The notes: a model not told the origin generated them from the sequence alone. Shown: positions 1 through 8,391, numbered from the stretch's first letter. The stretch is DNA of 42,455 nucleotides from an uncultured Collinsella sp. (GCA_902493985.1 CABURR010000012.1:1-42455); one strand, 5' to 3'. Program-made: numbers and translations.

Positions 1-473
1 CGGATGGTGCCATCTTTGCGGTCGACCGTCACGCCGGGAAAGTTACCGACGTGCTGGTTGGAGCCCGTCAGCTGGTTGAATAACGTGGTCTTGCCGCAGT
101 TTTGGTTGCCGGCGAGGGCAAAGTGCAGCGGCGCGCCCTCGGGCACGGCCGTCTTTGCCGCACGGGGCGAATACGTCCCCTCGCCCAGGGCCGGATGCTC
201 CGTCGTGCCGATTGCGGCGTTAGCGCGCGGACCCGTATCGGTGTCGTGAATACCCACGAGCTCGATGCGAGCGGCATCGTCCTTGCGCAGTGTCAACTCG
301 TAGCCACGCAGGCGGATCTCGAGCGGATCGCCCATGGGGGCGTACTTCATCATGGTGACTTCGGTGCCCGGCGTTAGGCCCATGTCCAAAATATGCTGTC
401 GGAGTGCCTGATCGTCCGATGCCACCGATGCGACAACGGCGTCTTTTCCGATCTCGAGCGTATCGAGCTTCAC
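1..473 (-). CDS. feoB: Ferrous iron transporter, FeoA-FeoB fusion (5' part only)
   Basis: The visible 157 residues begin with a FeoA (SH3-like) domain at about residues 1-75 (MKLDTLEIGKDA at the start, RLRGYELTLRK near its end). An Ala/Pro-rich linker follows, then the FeoB G domain with the G1 P-loop GNQNCGKTTLFN and the switch region NFPGVTVDRKDG. FeoB is the GTP-gated inner-membrane Fe2+ permease, and FeoA normally modulates it; here both sit in one polypeptide. The gene runs off the window edge, so the membrane domain is not seen. I chose the GTG start at 473 because GGGGGAGGAA lies 7 nt upstream and the FeoA fold begins there. Iron-responsive control is likely from the tandem palindromes just upstream. 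Confidence 0.93.
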   Translation of the reverse strand, partial: MKLDTLEIGKDAVVASVASDDQALRQHILDMGLTPGTEVTMMKYAPMGDPLEIRLRGYELTLRKDDAARIELVGIHDTDTGPRANAAIGTTEHPALGEGTYSPRAAKTAVPEGAPLHFALAGNQNCGKTTLFNQLTGSNQHVGNFPGVTVDRKDGTI

Positions 474-516
474 GTCCGTGTTCCTCCCCCGACGCCCACA
501 GGGCGTTGTATTTATG

Positions 517-549
517 TTCACCATGGCTAACCGTTTGCCATGGCTAACC
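517..549 (-). promoter_or_regulatory. Tandem imperfect palindromes upstream of feoAB, putative metal-repressor operator
   Basis: CCATGGCTAACC occurs twice, at 521-532 and 538-549, exactly 17 bp apart. Read on the minus strand each copy is a near-palindrome, TTAGCCATGGC followed by an A-rich half. A possible promoter (TTGTGT at about 576-581, 17 bp, then an AT-rich -10 near 553-558) lies just upstream, so a bound protein would sit at the transcription start. TTAGCC resembles half-sites of DtxR/IdeR-family repressors. That assignment is inference. Confidence 0.5.
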
Positions 550-632
550 AATTTTAAACTTACATGATAGCGTGAACACACAATGACGTTCAATCAGCAG
601 ATTGGCGCAATGGGGACAGGCAGGAGAGTTCA

Positions 633-832
633 GGGCCATAGTTTCCCGATGAGGCCTCTCGGGGAAACTACATCCCAGAATTCTGGCTCGAAACGGGATA
701 TGGTTTCCCAAACAGGCCTCTTACGGAAAATGCATCCCGGAATCCCCACTCGAAACGGGACGCACTTTCCCAGTCGAGGCCCTATGGGAAACTGCGTCCC
801 ACCTTGAAAGGCAAAACTGGGACGCAGTTTCC
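633..832. repeat. 62-bp tandem repeat, each unit a hairpin
   Basis: Related units start at 633, 695, 757 and 819, a period of exactly 62 bp; the fourth is truncated. Each complete unit is an inverted repeat such as GGGACGCACTTTCCC (757-771) facing GGGAAACTGCGTCCC (786-800), with a GAGGCCTC-like palindrome in the loop. Units differ by point changes, so the array is not recent. The stretch 474-946 has no convincing gene; reading frames through the array are repetitive and lack ribosome-binding sites. Confidence 0.8.
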
Positions 833-852
833 GGGCGGGGCATCAAAAACAA

Positions 853-920
853 AGTTGCGGTGGAATAGTTCCTGGATGGGCTGGTTGATGCCCCAGATCG
901 GAACTATTTCACCGCAAGTT
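853..920. repeat. Dispersed inverted repeat TTGCGGTGGAATA, copy 1
   Basis: TTGCGGTGGAATAGTTCC (855-872) pairs with GGAACTATTTCACCGCAA (900-917) with one mismatch, around a 27-nt loop. It sits 30 bp beyond the stop of the minus-strand esterase. The outer arm sequence recurs at 40516-40582 with a different loop. There is no T-tract, so it is not a normal intrinsic terminator. Confidence 0.75.
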
Positions 921-946
921 ATTGAAGGGCTGGGATGCCCGTCCTC

Positions 947-1846
947 TTACAGATGGCGCTCCAGGAAGCGGAAGGCTAGGCGAATCCAAGGACGGACTGC
1001 CACCTGCTTGTCCTCGTTGTCGACCGCGGTGTTGGCGTTGCCGAGCGAAAGGCCGTGACCACCTTGGTCAAAGACGTGCATCTCGCAAGGGACGCCCTCC
1101 TCTGCCATGCGTTGGGCAAACGGGTAGACCTGCGCGATCGGCGCCGTCTTGTCGTCGGACACGCCCCACACAAAGGTCGGTGGCATCTGACGCGAAACAT
1201 GCGTGGTGGGGCAGATGTCGGCCAGATGCTCGTCAGTTGCCTCGCCGCCCGTCACCATCGACAGGTAGTCGTTGAGCAAATCGCGCCCCGTCTTGCCGCC
1301 CGTCTTGGGCACACGCAAGTCAATGCGCGGATCGCGCGTCTGCATGTCACGCACATAGGCAAAGTCGAGCAATGGATAGCCCAGCACCACGGCATCGGGA
1401 CGAATGTCGTCCGGACGCGCCCCGGCAAGTGCCGCGAAGGGGCCGGTCTTCCACTGTGTTGCCAGCGAGGCGCAAATCATGCCGCCAGCAGAAAAGCCCA
1501 CGACGCACACGCGCTTAGGATCGACATGCCACTCGTCGGCGTTGGCGCGCACCGTGGCGACCATCTTGGCAAGATCTGCCTGGGGGTGCGGAAAGCTCAC
1601 GTCACCCGTAGAACTCGTGACATAGTTGAGCACAAAGGCCTGGTAGCCGCGATCCAAAAATGCAAACGCCACCGGGTCCTGCTCGTGCGGAGCGATATGC
1701 GTAAACCCGCCTCCGCCGCAGATGATCACCGCGGGGCGGCGGCCATTCGGTTTATCGGGCAGCGGCTCGGCACCCAAATACGTAAACGTCGCCGGATAAT
1801 CCTCGGTCGGCTCCTCGCCCCACAGCGCATGGTTCTCGACAATCAT
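947..1846 (-). CDS. Alpha/beta-hydrolase, Aes/acetyl-esterase type
   Basis: The protein is 299 aa and probably cytosolic, as no signal peptide is seen. It shows the oxyanion-hole motif as an ICGGGGF run, the nucleophile elbow GFSAGG, and a late HGLSLGN that carries the catalytic His. This fits carboxylesterases or acetyl-xylan/oligosaccharide deacetylases of the COG0657 group; the acid residue is expected in the VWGVSDDKTAP region. The frame is open upstream, but I chose the ATG at 1846 (MIVENHALWGEE) because AAGGGAG lies 5 nt before it and the longer version has an implausible Arg/Ser-rich start. It is monocistronic, between a hairpin repeat downstream and the divergent EIIA gene upstream. 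The substrate is unknown; deacylation of dietary glycans is a guess from the family. Confidence 0.8.
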   Translation of the reverse strand: MIVENHALWGEEPTEDYPATFTYLGAEPLPDKPNGRRPAVIICGGGGFTHIAPHEQDPVAFAFLDRGYQAFVLNYVTSSTGDVSFPHPQADLAKMVATVRANADEWHVDPKRVCVVGFSAGGMICASLATQWKTGPFAALAGARPDDIRPDAVVLGYPLLDFAYVRDMQTRDPRIDLRVPKTGGKTGRDLLNDYLSMVTGGEATDEHLADICPTTHVSRQMPPTFVWGVSDDKTAPIAQVYPFAQRMAEEGVPCEMHVFDQGGHGLSLGNANTAVDNEDKQVAVRPWIRLAFRFLERHL

Positions 1847-1972
1847 ATGTGCTCCCTTCGCGCAAATTATGCGCCCTTGTTTTTCGCCTTCAAGCGTACC
1901 CCACTTGAACCCGTGGCGCAGAAACACTCCGGCAATAAGTTTCCCTTCAACTGATATATCACATAATCCCAG

Positions 1973-2001
1973 TTCAGAGGTATCGTTGAGCAGCGTAGAA
2001 T
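1973..2001 (+). promoter_or_regulatory. Putative promoter of the EIIA gene
   Basis: TTCAGA (1973-1978) and TAGAAT (1996-2001) are spaced by 17 bp, a sigma-A-like arrangement about 90 bp before the EIIA start. It was found by eye. Confidence 0.45.
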
Positions 2002-2032
2002 AGGGGCGTTGACCAAGCCGCGAAACACATGT

Positions 2033-2042
2033 GAAACGTTTC
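2033..2042 (+). promoter_or_regulatory. LacI-family-like operator GAAACGTTTC
   Basis: A perfect 10-bp palindrome with the central CG typical of LacI/CcpA-family sites lies between the putative promoter and the EIIA ribosome-binding site, where binding would block transcription. No LacI-type regulator gene is in the window, so the regulator would act in trans. Confidence 0.45.
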
Positions 2043-2089
2043 CGGCAAACCAAACGCGCGATATGCGCCTATTTAAGTTGGAGGCAACT

Positions 2090-2653
2090 ATGGGTCTGCT
2101 CGATTCGCTTAAGTCCACCTTCACCTCGACCGGCGAGGCGTCCGTTCCGCCCGCAGCAAGCTTCGCTACCCGCGAAGGCGTCATCTATGCCCCCGTCAAC
2201 GGCGTGCTCGTCAACCTGAACGAGGTTCCCGACGAGACGATCGCCTCGGGCATGCTTGGCCAGGGCTATGGCATCGAGCCCATTACCGGCACCATCTATG
2301 CGCCCGCCAACGGCCGCATCGGTGCCACCACTGTCACCAACCACTCCATCGGCATGATTACCGAGGACGGCCTGCGCGTGTTCATCCATGTTGGCCTGGG
2401 CACCGTGGAAATGAACGGCAAGGGTTTTGCCCGCTTTGTCGAGATGGGCGATGTGGTCAAGGCAGGCCAGCCGCTCATCAGCTTCGACCGCGAGGCCATT
2501 AAGGCCGCTGGTCACGAGGACATCGTGACCGTCATCGTCTCCGAGCTCGATCGTCTTAAGAGCATCGACCATGTCGGCGAGTCTGGAACGCTTATCGGCG
2601 GCAACCCGCTCGTCAAGCTTGGCGACCCGCTGCTGGTTGCCAAGACCAAGTAG
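2090..2653 (+). CDS. PTS glucose-type EIIA protein
   Basis: This 187-aa protein is an EIIA-Glc domain. The phosphorylated His is in VFIHVGLGTVEMNGKGF, and the phosphocarrier-binding partner region is NHSIGMITEDGLRV. The segments APVNGVLV and APANGRI are the usual duplicated beta-hairpins. EIIA accepts phosphate from HPr and passes it to EIIB of glucose, N-acetylglucosamine or beta-glucoside permeases. It stands alone here, so it must serve a permease encoded elsewhere. I start at ATG 2090 (MGLLDSLKST), 5 nt after GGAGG; about 20 residues precede the conserved domain. A LacI-type palindrome and a terminator frame the gene as a single-gene unit. Confidence 0.9.
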   Translation: MGLLDSLKSTFTSTGEASVPPAASFATREGVIYAPVNGVLVNLNEVPDETIASGMLGQGYGIEPITGTIYAPANGRIGATTVTNHSIGMITEDGLRVFIHVGLGTVEMNGKGFARFVEMGDVVKAGQPLISFDREAIKAAGHEDIVTVIVSELDRLKSIDHVGESGTLIGGNPLVKLGDPLLVAKTK

Positions 2654-2690
2654 CTAGGCCCCGCGCCACACAGCCAAAAGGCACCTCGTC

Positions 2691-2728
2691 AAGCGCCCAC
2701 GACCATTAGGCCGCGGGCGCTTTTCGTT
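2691..2728 (+). terminator. Intrinsic terminator after EIIA
   Basis: AAGCGCCC (2691-2698) pairs with GGGCGCTT (2715-2722), followed by TTTTCGTTT. Confidence 0.8.
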
Positions 2729-2834
2729 TGAAAAACCATCCCGCCAATGCCTTATCTGTATAGCCCAAATGAGCCGAGCTGCTAGAATATCGAACTGTAT
2801 GGATAACTATCATTCAACCGTTATGGGAGGATAC

Positions 2835-4238
2835 GTGAACCGCACCAAAATCGCGCAGCTCTATGCCGATGCCGAGTCGCTCGGCGGCCAGACCGTCACC
2901 GTCGCCGGCTGGGTCAAGTCCGTCCGCGACATGAAGAACTTTGGCTTTGTTACGCTCAACGACGGCAGCTGCTTCCGCGACCTGCAGGTCGTCATGAACC
3001 GCGAGGCACTCGACAACTACGACGAGATCGCCCATCAAAACGTCTCGGCCGCACTCATTTGCACCGGCACCGTCAAGCTGACCCCCGATGCGCCCCAGCC
3101 TTTCGAGCTTTCTGCCACCTCCATCGAGGTCGAGGGCGTCAGCGCCCCGGATTACCCGCTGCAGAAGAAGCGCGCAACCGTCGAGTTCCTGCGCACCCAG
3201 CAGCACCTGCGTCCGCGCACCAACCTGTTCCGCGCCGTGTTCCGCATCCGCTCTGTCGCGGCTGCCGCCATCCACCGCTTCTTCCAGGAGCAGGGCTTTG
3301 TCTACGTCAACACCCCCATCATCACCACGAGTGACTGCGAGGGCGCCGGCGAGATGTTCCGCGTGACCACGCTCGACCCCAAAAATCCGCCCCTCACCGA
3401 GTCCGGCGAGGTCGACTGGAGCCAGGACTTCTTTGGCAAGCATGCAAGCCTCACCGTGTCCGGCCAGCTCAATGCCGAGAACTTTGCCATGGCCTTTGGC
3501 GACGTGTACACCTTTGGCCCCACCTTCCGTGCCGAGAACTCCAACACCACGCGCCACGCCGCCGAGTTTTGGATGATCGAGCCCGAGATGGCCTTTGCCG
3601 ACCTTAACGACTACATGGATAACGCCGAGGCCATGCTCAAGTACGTCCTTAAGGACGTTATGGCAACCTGCCCCGACGAGCTCAATATGCTCAACAAGTT
3701 TGTGGACAAGGGTCTGCTCGAGCGCCTGGACCATGTCGCCAACTCCGACTTTGCCCGCGTTACCTACACCGAGGCCGTCGAGATCCTGGAGCAGGCAGTC
3801 GCTGCTGGCCACCAGTTTGATTACCCCGTCAGCTGGGGCATCGACCTGCAGACCGAGCACGAGCGCTTCCTGACCGAGGAGCACTTTAAGCGCCCGACCT
3901 TCGTGACCGACTACCCGGCCGAGATCAAGGCGTTCTACATGCGCATGAACGAGGACGGCAAGACCGTCGCCGCCGCCGACTGCCTGGTTCCCGGTATCGG
4001 CGAGATTATCGGCGGCTCCCAGCGCGAGGAGCGCCTGGATCTGCTCGAGGCCCGCATCAAGGACCTGGGTATGAATCCCGAGCAGTACAAGTACTACCTT
4101 GACCTGCGCCGCTACGGTTCCTGCAAGCACGCCGGCTACGGTCTGGGCTTCGAGCGCTTGGTCATGTATCTGACCGGCGTGGGCAACATCCGCGACGTCC
4201 TGCCGCACCCGCGCACCGTGGGCAACGCCGACTTCTAA
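2835..4238 (+). CDS. asnS: Asparaginyl-tRNA synthetase
   Basis: The enzyme charges tRNA-Asn with Asn. The protein is 467 aa, matching the usual length of about 465. The N-terminal OB-fold anticodon-binding domain includes GGQTVTVAGWVKSVRD. The class II catalytic core follows, with motif 2 (FRAENSNTTRHAAEFWMIEPE) and motif 3 near the C-terminus (GLGFERLVMYLTGVGNIRD). The GTG at 2835 starts the conserved sequence (MNRTKIAQLYAD) 4 nt after GGGAGG. In-frame ATGs at 2769 and 2823 would add non-conserved residues. It is monocistronic, with a strong terminator after it. Confidence 0.97.
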   Translation: MNRTKIAQLYADAESLGGQTVTVAGWVKSVRDMKNFGFVTLNDGSCFRDLQVVMNREALDNYDEIAHQNVSAALICTGTVKLTPDAPQPFELSATSIEVEGVSAPDYPLQKKRATVEFLRTQQHLRPRTNLFRAVFRIRSVAAAAIHRFFQEQGFVYVNTPIITTSDCEGAGEMFRVTTLDPKNPPLTESGEVDWSQDFFGKHASLTVSGQLNAENFAMAFGDVYTFGPTFRAENSNTTRHAAEFWMIEPEMAFADLNDYMDNAEAMLKYVLKDVMATCPDELNMLNKFVDKGLLERLDHVANSDFARVTYTEAVEILEQAVAAGHQFDYPVSWGIDLQTEHERFLTEEHFKRPTFVTDYPAEIKAFYMRMNEDGKTVAAADCLVPGIGEIIGGSQREERLDLLEARIKDLGMNPEQYKYYLDLRRYGSCKHAGYGLGFERLVMYLTGVGNIRDVLPHPRTVGNADF

Positions 4239-4284
4239 TCGTCGGACACTAGCTCGCGTCGCCACACGCCAACGCTCATCGTAC

Positions 4285-4320
4285 AAGCGTCTCTCGACAT
4301 CGGTCGAGAGACGCTTTTTT
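4285..4320 (+). terminator. Intrinsic terminator after asnS
   Basis: AAGCGTCTCTCGAC pairs with GTCGAGAGACGCTT around a 4-5 nt loop and ends in a run of six T. Confidence 0.93.
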
Positions 4321-4496
4321 CAACAGCATCCGTCAAGCTTTTGGCAAGGTTTTGGTCAGTTGAGCAGGGCTGTTGAAAACTCGACCCGCCGTTTGCCGAC
4401 GACTACCGACCGCCCAGAGCGCCCTGCGCCCCTGGGAAAGCCCCACGTCCTAGGCTCCATACCGTCGCCACCCAAAACGGAAAGGACGTGGGCACG

Positions 4497-5282
4497 ATGA
4501 CCGAAGCCGCTGTTGAAACCTACGACACCACGACTAGAGGCGCCGCCTCGATGGCAGCCTATCGCGCCGTTCGCATCCTGCAACTATTAAGCGAAAACAC
4601 CGGCGAGGACAAGGCCATGCTTTCCGATGAGCTGATCCGGCGCCTCGCCCATCCCGACGACCCCGCCCGCATGCCCATCTCGGCGGCGCGGCGCAGCATC
4701 TACACCGCCATCTCCGCGCTTCGCCATGCCGGATACGAAATTGAGTACAAACGCGGCGTGGGCTACAAACTTCTTACCCGCCCGCTCACCGATGAAGAGA
4801 TCATCCGGCTCCACGGTATGGTCATGCGCAACCGCTCCACGCCTATCGCTATCCGCAAGAGCATGGCGCAGCACTTAGTTGCCATGGCGAGTGCCGACGT
4901 TCGCGGCTACCTCGATACACCCGAACCCGCTCCAAGCGCAGGCAGCAAGGCTACCAAGGCAACACGCACGCCCATCAAGCGCGTCGACACGTGCGAGCTC
5001 GTCGAGCAGGCCATCGACCACGGAACCACGGTGAGTTTTGATATTTCGAGCGTTACGACGCGTGGCGAAACCGAAGCAGCACGGATGACGCTGCGTCCCT
5101 TTGCCATCAGGCAGCGCGATGGCATCTCGTATCTGCTGGGAACGGTCTACGACGCCCGAGGCGCCGATGACACGTTGCGTACCGTAGAGATTGGCCGAAT
5201 GAGAAACGTCACCACACGTCTCCTCGACGGCAAGAAGCTCTTCGCCGCCCTAGACGAGGACGACGCCTCCTCCGCCGCATAA
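4497..5282 (+). CDS. HTH transcriptional regulator with a WYL-like C-terminal domain
   Basis: The protein is 261 aa. Residues about 20-95 form a winged HTH of the HTH_11/DeoR-like kind, with SAARRSIYTAISALRHAGYEI as the recognition region and YKRGVGYKLL as the wing. A Pro/Lys-rich linker follows (about 140-160). The C-terminal half (LRPFAIRQRDGISYLLG, then VEIGRMRNVTTRLL) has the pattern of WYL ligand-sensing domains, although the literal WYL triad is SYLLG here. I chose ATG 4497, 10 nt after AAAGGA; a GTG at 4488 lies too close to that site. It may sense a nucleotide or nucleic-acid ligand, as other WYL proteins do. The target is unknown; the ABC operon downstream is a candidate only because of proximity. 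Confidence 0.75.
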   Translation: MTEAAVETYDTTTRGAASMAAYRAVRILQLLSENTGEDKAMLSDELIRRLAHPDDPARMPISAARRSIYTAISALRHAGYEIEYKRGVGYKLLTRPLTDEEIIRLHGMVMRNRSTPIAIRKSMAQHLVAMASADVRGYLDTPEPAPSAGSKATKATRTPIKRVDTCELVEQAIDHGTTVSFDISSVTTRGETEAARMTLRPFAIRQRDGISYLLGTVYDARGADDTLRTVEIGRMRNVTTRLLDGKKLFAALDEDDASSAA

Positions 5283-5351
5283 GACCCTCCGCCGCCCATT
5301 CGACTACCCGCACCGCCCATCCGATTCTGTATTAAAAAACCCGCCAGGCTG

Positions 5352-5379
5352 TTGTAAAAATGGACATCAGCGCTACTAT
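5352..5379 (+). promoter_or_regulatory. Putative promoter of the ABC importer operon
   Basis: TTGTAA (5352-5357) and TACTAT (5374-5379) are separated by 16 bp. The 5' leader that follows holds a small imperfect hairpin (about 5385-5410) before the GGGGGT ribosome-binding site. Confidence 0.5.
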
Positions 5380-5442
5380 AGTTCCACTTGCACTTTGTCC
5401 CAGTGCAGTGTTTCCAGCCATTTTTATACTGGGGGTAATGAT

Positions 5443-6423
5443 ATGAAGGACATCACCATCAGCCGCAGGAGCCTTCTGGTCTCCGCCGGCCTGCTCGCGC
5501 TCGCCCCGCTCGCCGGGTGCGGCGGCAACTCTGGTTCCGGCTCTGCTGCCGCCGGTTCCGACTACACCATCGGCGTTCTGCAGCTCACCGAGCACTCCGC
5601 ACTCGATGCCGCCAACGACGGCTTTGTCAAGGCCATCAAGGAGAGCGGCCTTAAGGTCAAGATCGACCAGAAGAACGCCCAGAACGACCAGTCCACGTGT
5701 AAGTCCATTGCCGACAAGTTTGTGGGCGACAACGTCAACCTGATTTATGCCATCGCCACGCCCGCCGCGCAGGCTGCCGCCGGCGCCACGGCCGATATCC
5801 CCATCGTGGGCTGCGCCATCACCGACTACGCCGCCTCCGGCCTGGTCCAGGACAACGACAAGCCCGGCACCAACGTCACGGGCGCTTCCGACCTCACCCC
5901 GGTCGCCGAGCAGCTCGAGATGATGCAGAAGGTCCTGCCCGACGTTAAAAAGGTCGGCCTGCTCTACTGCACCGCCGAGTCCAACTCCGACGTCCAGATC
6001 AAGGCCGCCAAGAAGGAGCTCGACAAGCTGGGCCTCGAGTACACCGATTTCACCGTCTCGAGCTCCAACGAGATTCAGTCCGTCGTCGAGTCTGCCGTGG
6101 GCAAGGTCGACGCGCTGTACTCCCCCACCGACAACACCATCGCCGCGGGCGCCTCGCAGGTGGGCCAGATCTGCAAGGAGAACAAGCTTCCCTTCGTGAC
6201 TGGCGAGGAGGGCATGTGCATGGCCGGCGGCCTGTTCACCCTCTCCATCAATTACGAGGATCTGGGCTACGCCGCGGGCGAGATGGCCGTCAAGATTCTG
6301 AAGGGCGAGGCCAAGCCCGAGGATATGCCGATCAAGCACCTCTCGAGCAAGGACCTGGTCGTCGTCAAGAACGACGAAATGGCCGAGGCCCTGGGCATCG
6401 ACCTTTCCGCTCTGGACGCGTAA
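5443..6423 (+). CDS. ABC transporter substrate-binding lipoprotein (ABC_sub_bind / TrpX-like)
   Basis: The 326-aa precursor starts with basic residues, a hydrophobic segment and the lipobox LAGC (Cys near residue 26), followed by a Gly/Ser-rich tether. It should be lipidated and held on the outside of the membrane. The mature part matches the family with DYTIGVLQLTEHSALD, DIPIVGCAITDYAASGLV and VDALYSPTDNTIA. This family binds small ligands through two lobes; some members are linked to tryptophan or other aromatic amino acids, but the ligand cannot be read from sequence. The start ATG follows GGGGGT by 6 nt; an upstream in-frame extension lacks the signal-peptide shape. It is the first gene of a three-gene operon with the permease and ATPase. 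Confidence 0.9.
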   Translation: MKDITISRRSLLVSAGLLALAPLAGCGGNSGSGSAAAGSDYTIGVLQLTEHSALDAANDGFVKAIKESGLKVKIDQKNAQNDQSTCKSIADKFVGDNVNLIYAIATPAAQAAAGATADIPIVGCAITDYAASGLVQDNDKPGTNVTGASDLTPVAEQLEMMQKVLPDVKKVGLLYCTAESNSDVQIKAAKKELDKLGLEYTDFTVSSSNEIQSVVESAVGKVDALYSPTDNTIAAGASQVGQICKENKLPFVTGEEGMCMAGGLFTLSINYEDLGYAAGEMAVKILKGEAKPEDMPIKHLSSKDLVVVKNDEMAEALGIDLSALDA

Positions 6424-6493
6424 TGCTATACGCGGCATGCGTCTAGAGCCCGTGCTCGCGCTTTAGCTGCGTTATTCAATATCTGAGCCACAG

Positions 6494-6530
6494 GGGCGGG
6501 CGCTGTAGACCGGCGTCCGCCCTGCTTGTT
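6494..6530 (+). terminator. Leaky terminator or attenuator inside the ABC operon
   Basis: GGGCGGGCGC (6494-6503) pairs with GCGTCCGCCC with one wobble, then TGCTTGTTT. The weak T-run between the lipoprotein and permease genes fits partial termination, giving excess binding protein over membrane subunits. That is the common pattern for such operons. Confidence 0.55.
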
Positions 6531-6626
6531 TCAGGTAAAACAAAACGTCTGTCCGCAGCTCTTCTATGCATTGTTACCGCTATTATGGTGAATCACGTGT
6601 CCACCCTATCCTAGGAGGTATGAAGC

Positions 6627-7550
6627 ATGCTCATTGCATTGCAGGGCGCCGTTTCGCAGGGCGTCCTCTGGGGCATTATGGTGCTTGGCGTGTTTATCAC
6701 GTTCCGCCTGCTCGACATTCCCGATATGACCTGCGACGGCAGCTTTGCCCTCGGCGGCTGCGTCTGCGCTGTGCTCATCGTCAATAACAACGTCGACCCG
6801 CTGCTCGCCGTGCTGGCCGGTATGTGCGCCGGCGCCATCGCGGGTGCCGTCACGGGCATTTTGACCACCGTCTTCGAGATTCCCGCGATCCTCGCCGGAA
6901 TCCTCACCCAGATCAGCCTGTGGTCCATCAACCTGCGCATCATGGGCAAGTCCAATACGCCAATTCTTGCCAAGGGCACCGTGTTCTCGGCCGTCAGCAA
7001 TATGACCGGTCTGCCGCAGTCCACCGTTGCCATCATCTTGGGCATCCTGCTCGCCGTGGCTATCGTTGCCATCCTGTATTGGTTCTTTGGCACCGAGATC
7101 GGCTCGGCGCTGCGCGCCACCGGCAACAACGAGTACATGATCCGCGCTCTGGGCGTCAACACCAACTCCACCAAGATGATCGCCCTCGTGCTCTCCAACG
7201 CCCTCATCGGCCTTTCGGGCGCGCTCATCTGCCAGAGCCAAAAGTATGCCGACATTGGTATGGGCACCGGTGCCATCGTTATCGGTCTTGCCGCCATTGT
7301 TATCGGTGAGGTGCTCGGCCGTCTGCTGCCCGGCGGCCTCACGCAGTTTAGCGTCCGTCTTGCCTCCGCCGTCTTTGGCTCCGTGGTGTACTTCCTTATC
7401 CGCGCCATCGTGCTGCAGTTGGGCATGGACGCCAACGACATGAAGCTGCTCTCCGCCGTAATTGTCGCTGTGGCCCTGTGCGTGCCCGTGGTTTGGGAGC
7501 GCTATAAGCTCCGCAGCTCCTACACGAAGGGGGATGAGGCAGATGCTTAA
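6627..7550 (+). CDS. ABC transporter permease
   Basis: This 307-aa protein has about eight hydrophobic segments, including VLWGIMVLGVFITFRLLDIPD at the N-terminus and KLLSAVIVAVALCVPVVW at the C-terminus. The conserved cytoplasmic motif GSALRATGNNEYMIRALGVN is the ATPase-contact loop seen in BPD_transp_2 permeases. The pairing with an ABC_sub_bind lipoprotein supports an importer. AGGAGGT lies 7 nt before the ATG. The end overlaps the ATPase start by 8 nt, so the two are translationally coupled. Confidence 0.92.
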   Translation: MLIALQGAVSQGVLWGIMVLGVFITFRLLDIPDMTCDGSFALGGCVCAVLIVNNNVDPLLAVLAGMCAGAIAGAVTGILTTVFEIPAILAGILTQISLWSINLRIMGKSNTPILAKGTVFSAVSNMTGLPQSTVAIILGILLAVAIVAILYWFFGTEIGSALRATGNNEYMIRALGVNTNSTKMIALVLSNALIGLSGALICQSQKYADIGMGTGAIVIGLAAIVIGEVLGRLLPGGLTQFSVRLASAVFGSVVYFLIRAIVLQLGMDANDMKLLSAVIVAVALCVPVVWERYKLRSSYTKGDEADA

Positions 7551-8337
7551 GCTCTCGCACGTCAAGAAGACCTTTAACAAGGGCACCGTCACCGAGAAGC
7601 GCGCGCTCACCGGCGTCGACCTCACCCTGAATGACGGCGACTTTGTAACCGTGATCGGCGGCAACGGCGCCGGCAAGTCCACGCTGCTCAACATGATCGC
7701 CGGCGTGTACCCGCTCGATTCGGGCGTTATTGAGCTCGACGGCACCGACATCTCGCGCCTGAGCGAGTCGCAGCGCGCCAAGTACCTGGGCCGCGTGTTT
7801 CAGGACCCCATGCGCGGTACCGCTGCCGACATGCAGATCGCCGAGAACCTGGCCCTCGCCAAGCGTCGCGGCCAGCGTCGCGGCCTTTCGTGGGGCGTCA
7901 CCAAGGCCGAGAAAGATGAGTACGTTGAGCTGCTCAAGCGCCTGGACCTTGGTCTGGACACGCGTCTCAACGCCAAGGTCGGCCTGCTCTCGGGCGGCCA
8001 GCGCCAGGCACTCACCCTGCTGATGGCCACGCTCACCAAGCCGCGCCTGCTGCTGCTCGACGAGCACACCGCGGCCCTCGACCCCAAGACGGCCTCTAAG
8101 GTGCTTAACCTGACCGAGGAGATCGTCGACGAGAACCACCTGACCACGCTCATGGTCACGCACAACATGAACGACGCCATCCGTCTGGGCAACCGTCTGA
8201 TCATGATGCACGAAGGCCACGTGATCTACGACGTGGCGGGCGATGAGAAGAAGTCGCTCACCGTAGCCGACCTGCTGCAGAAGTTCGAGGAGGTCTCGGG
8301 CGGCGAGCTCGCCAACGACCGCATGCTGCTGAGCTAA
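7543..8337 (+). CDS. ABC transporter ATP-binding protein
   Basis: The 264-aa ATPase carries Walker A GGNGAGKST, Q-loop FQDPMRGT, signature LSGGQRQ, Walker B LLLLDEHTAALDP and H-loop MVTHN. DEH in place of the usual DEP after Walker B is common in this subfamily. It drives the import system together with the preceding permease. I chose ATG 7543 (MLKLSHVKKTF), which overlaps the permease stop; the next ATG upstream (7534) directly abuts the purine-rich SD. The operon ends with two hairpins immediately after the stop. Confidence 0.95.
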   Translation: MLKLSHVKKTFNKGTVTEKRALTGVDLTLNDGDFVTVIGGNGAGKSTLLNMIAGVYPLDSGVIELDGTDISRLSESQRAKYLGRVFQDPMRGTAADMQIAENLALAKRRGQRRGLSWGVTKAEKDEYVELLKRLDLGLDTRLNAKVGLLSGGQRQALTLLMATLTKPRLLLLDEHTAALDPKTASKVLNLTEEIVDENHLTTLMVTHNMNDAIRLGNRLIMMHEGHVIYDVAGDEKKSLTVADLLQKFEEVSGGELANDRMLLS

Positions 8338-8376
8338 AACCTGCCAAAAAGGGACAGGTTTATTTTGGCAGGTTTT
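8336..8376 (+). terminator. Terminator fused to the stop codon, GGGACAG type
   Basis: The TAA stop runs into AAACCTGCCAAAA, which pairs with TTTTGGCAGGTTTT. The loop carries AGGGACAGG. Confidence 0.88.
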
Positions 8377-8391
8377 ATCTGCGCAAACGCC

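Noticed and set aside
583..1058. Small plus-strand genes in the 0.6-1.05 kb region
   Set aside because: These reading frames run through the 62-bp tandem repeat or are antisense to the esterase, and lack ribosome-binding sites.
2814..4286. Long minus-strand frame opposite asnS
   Set aside because: It mirrors asnS codons (Val/Gly/Ala/Leu-rich, no domains). High GC produces such shadows here, also opposite tuf, cysS, clpC and the activase.
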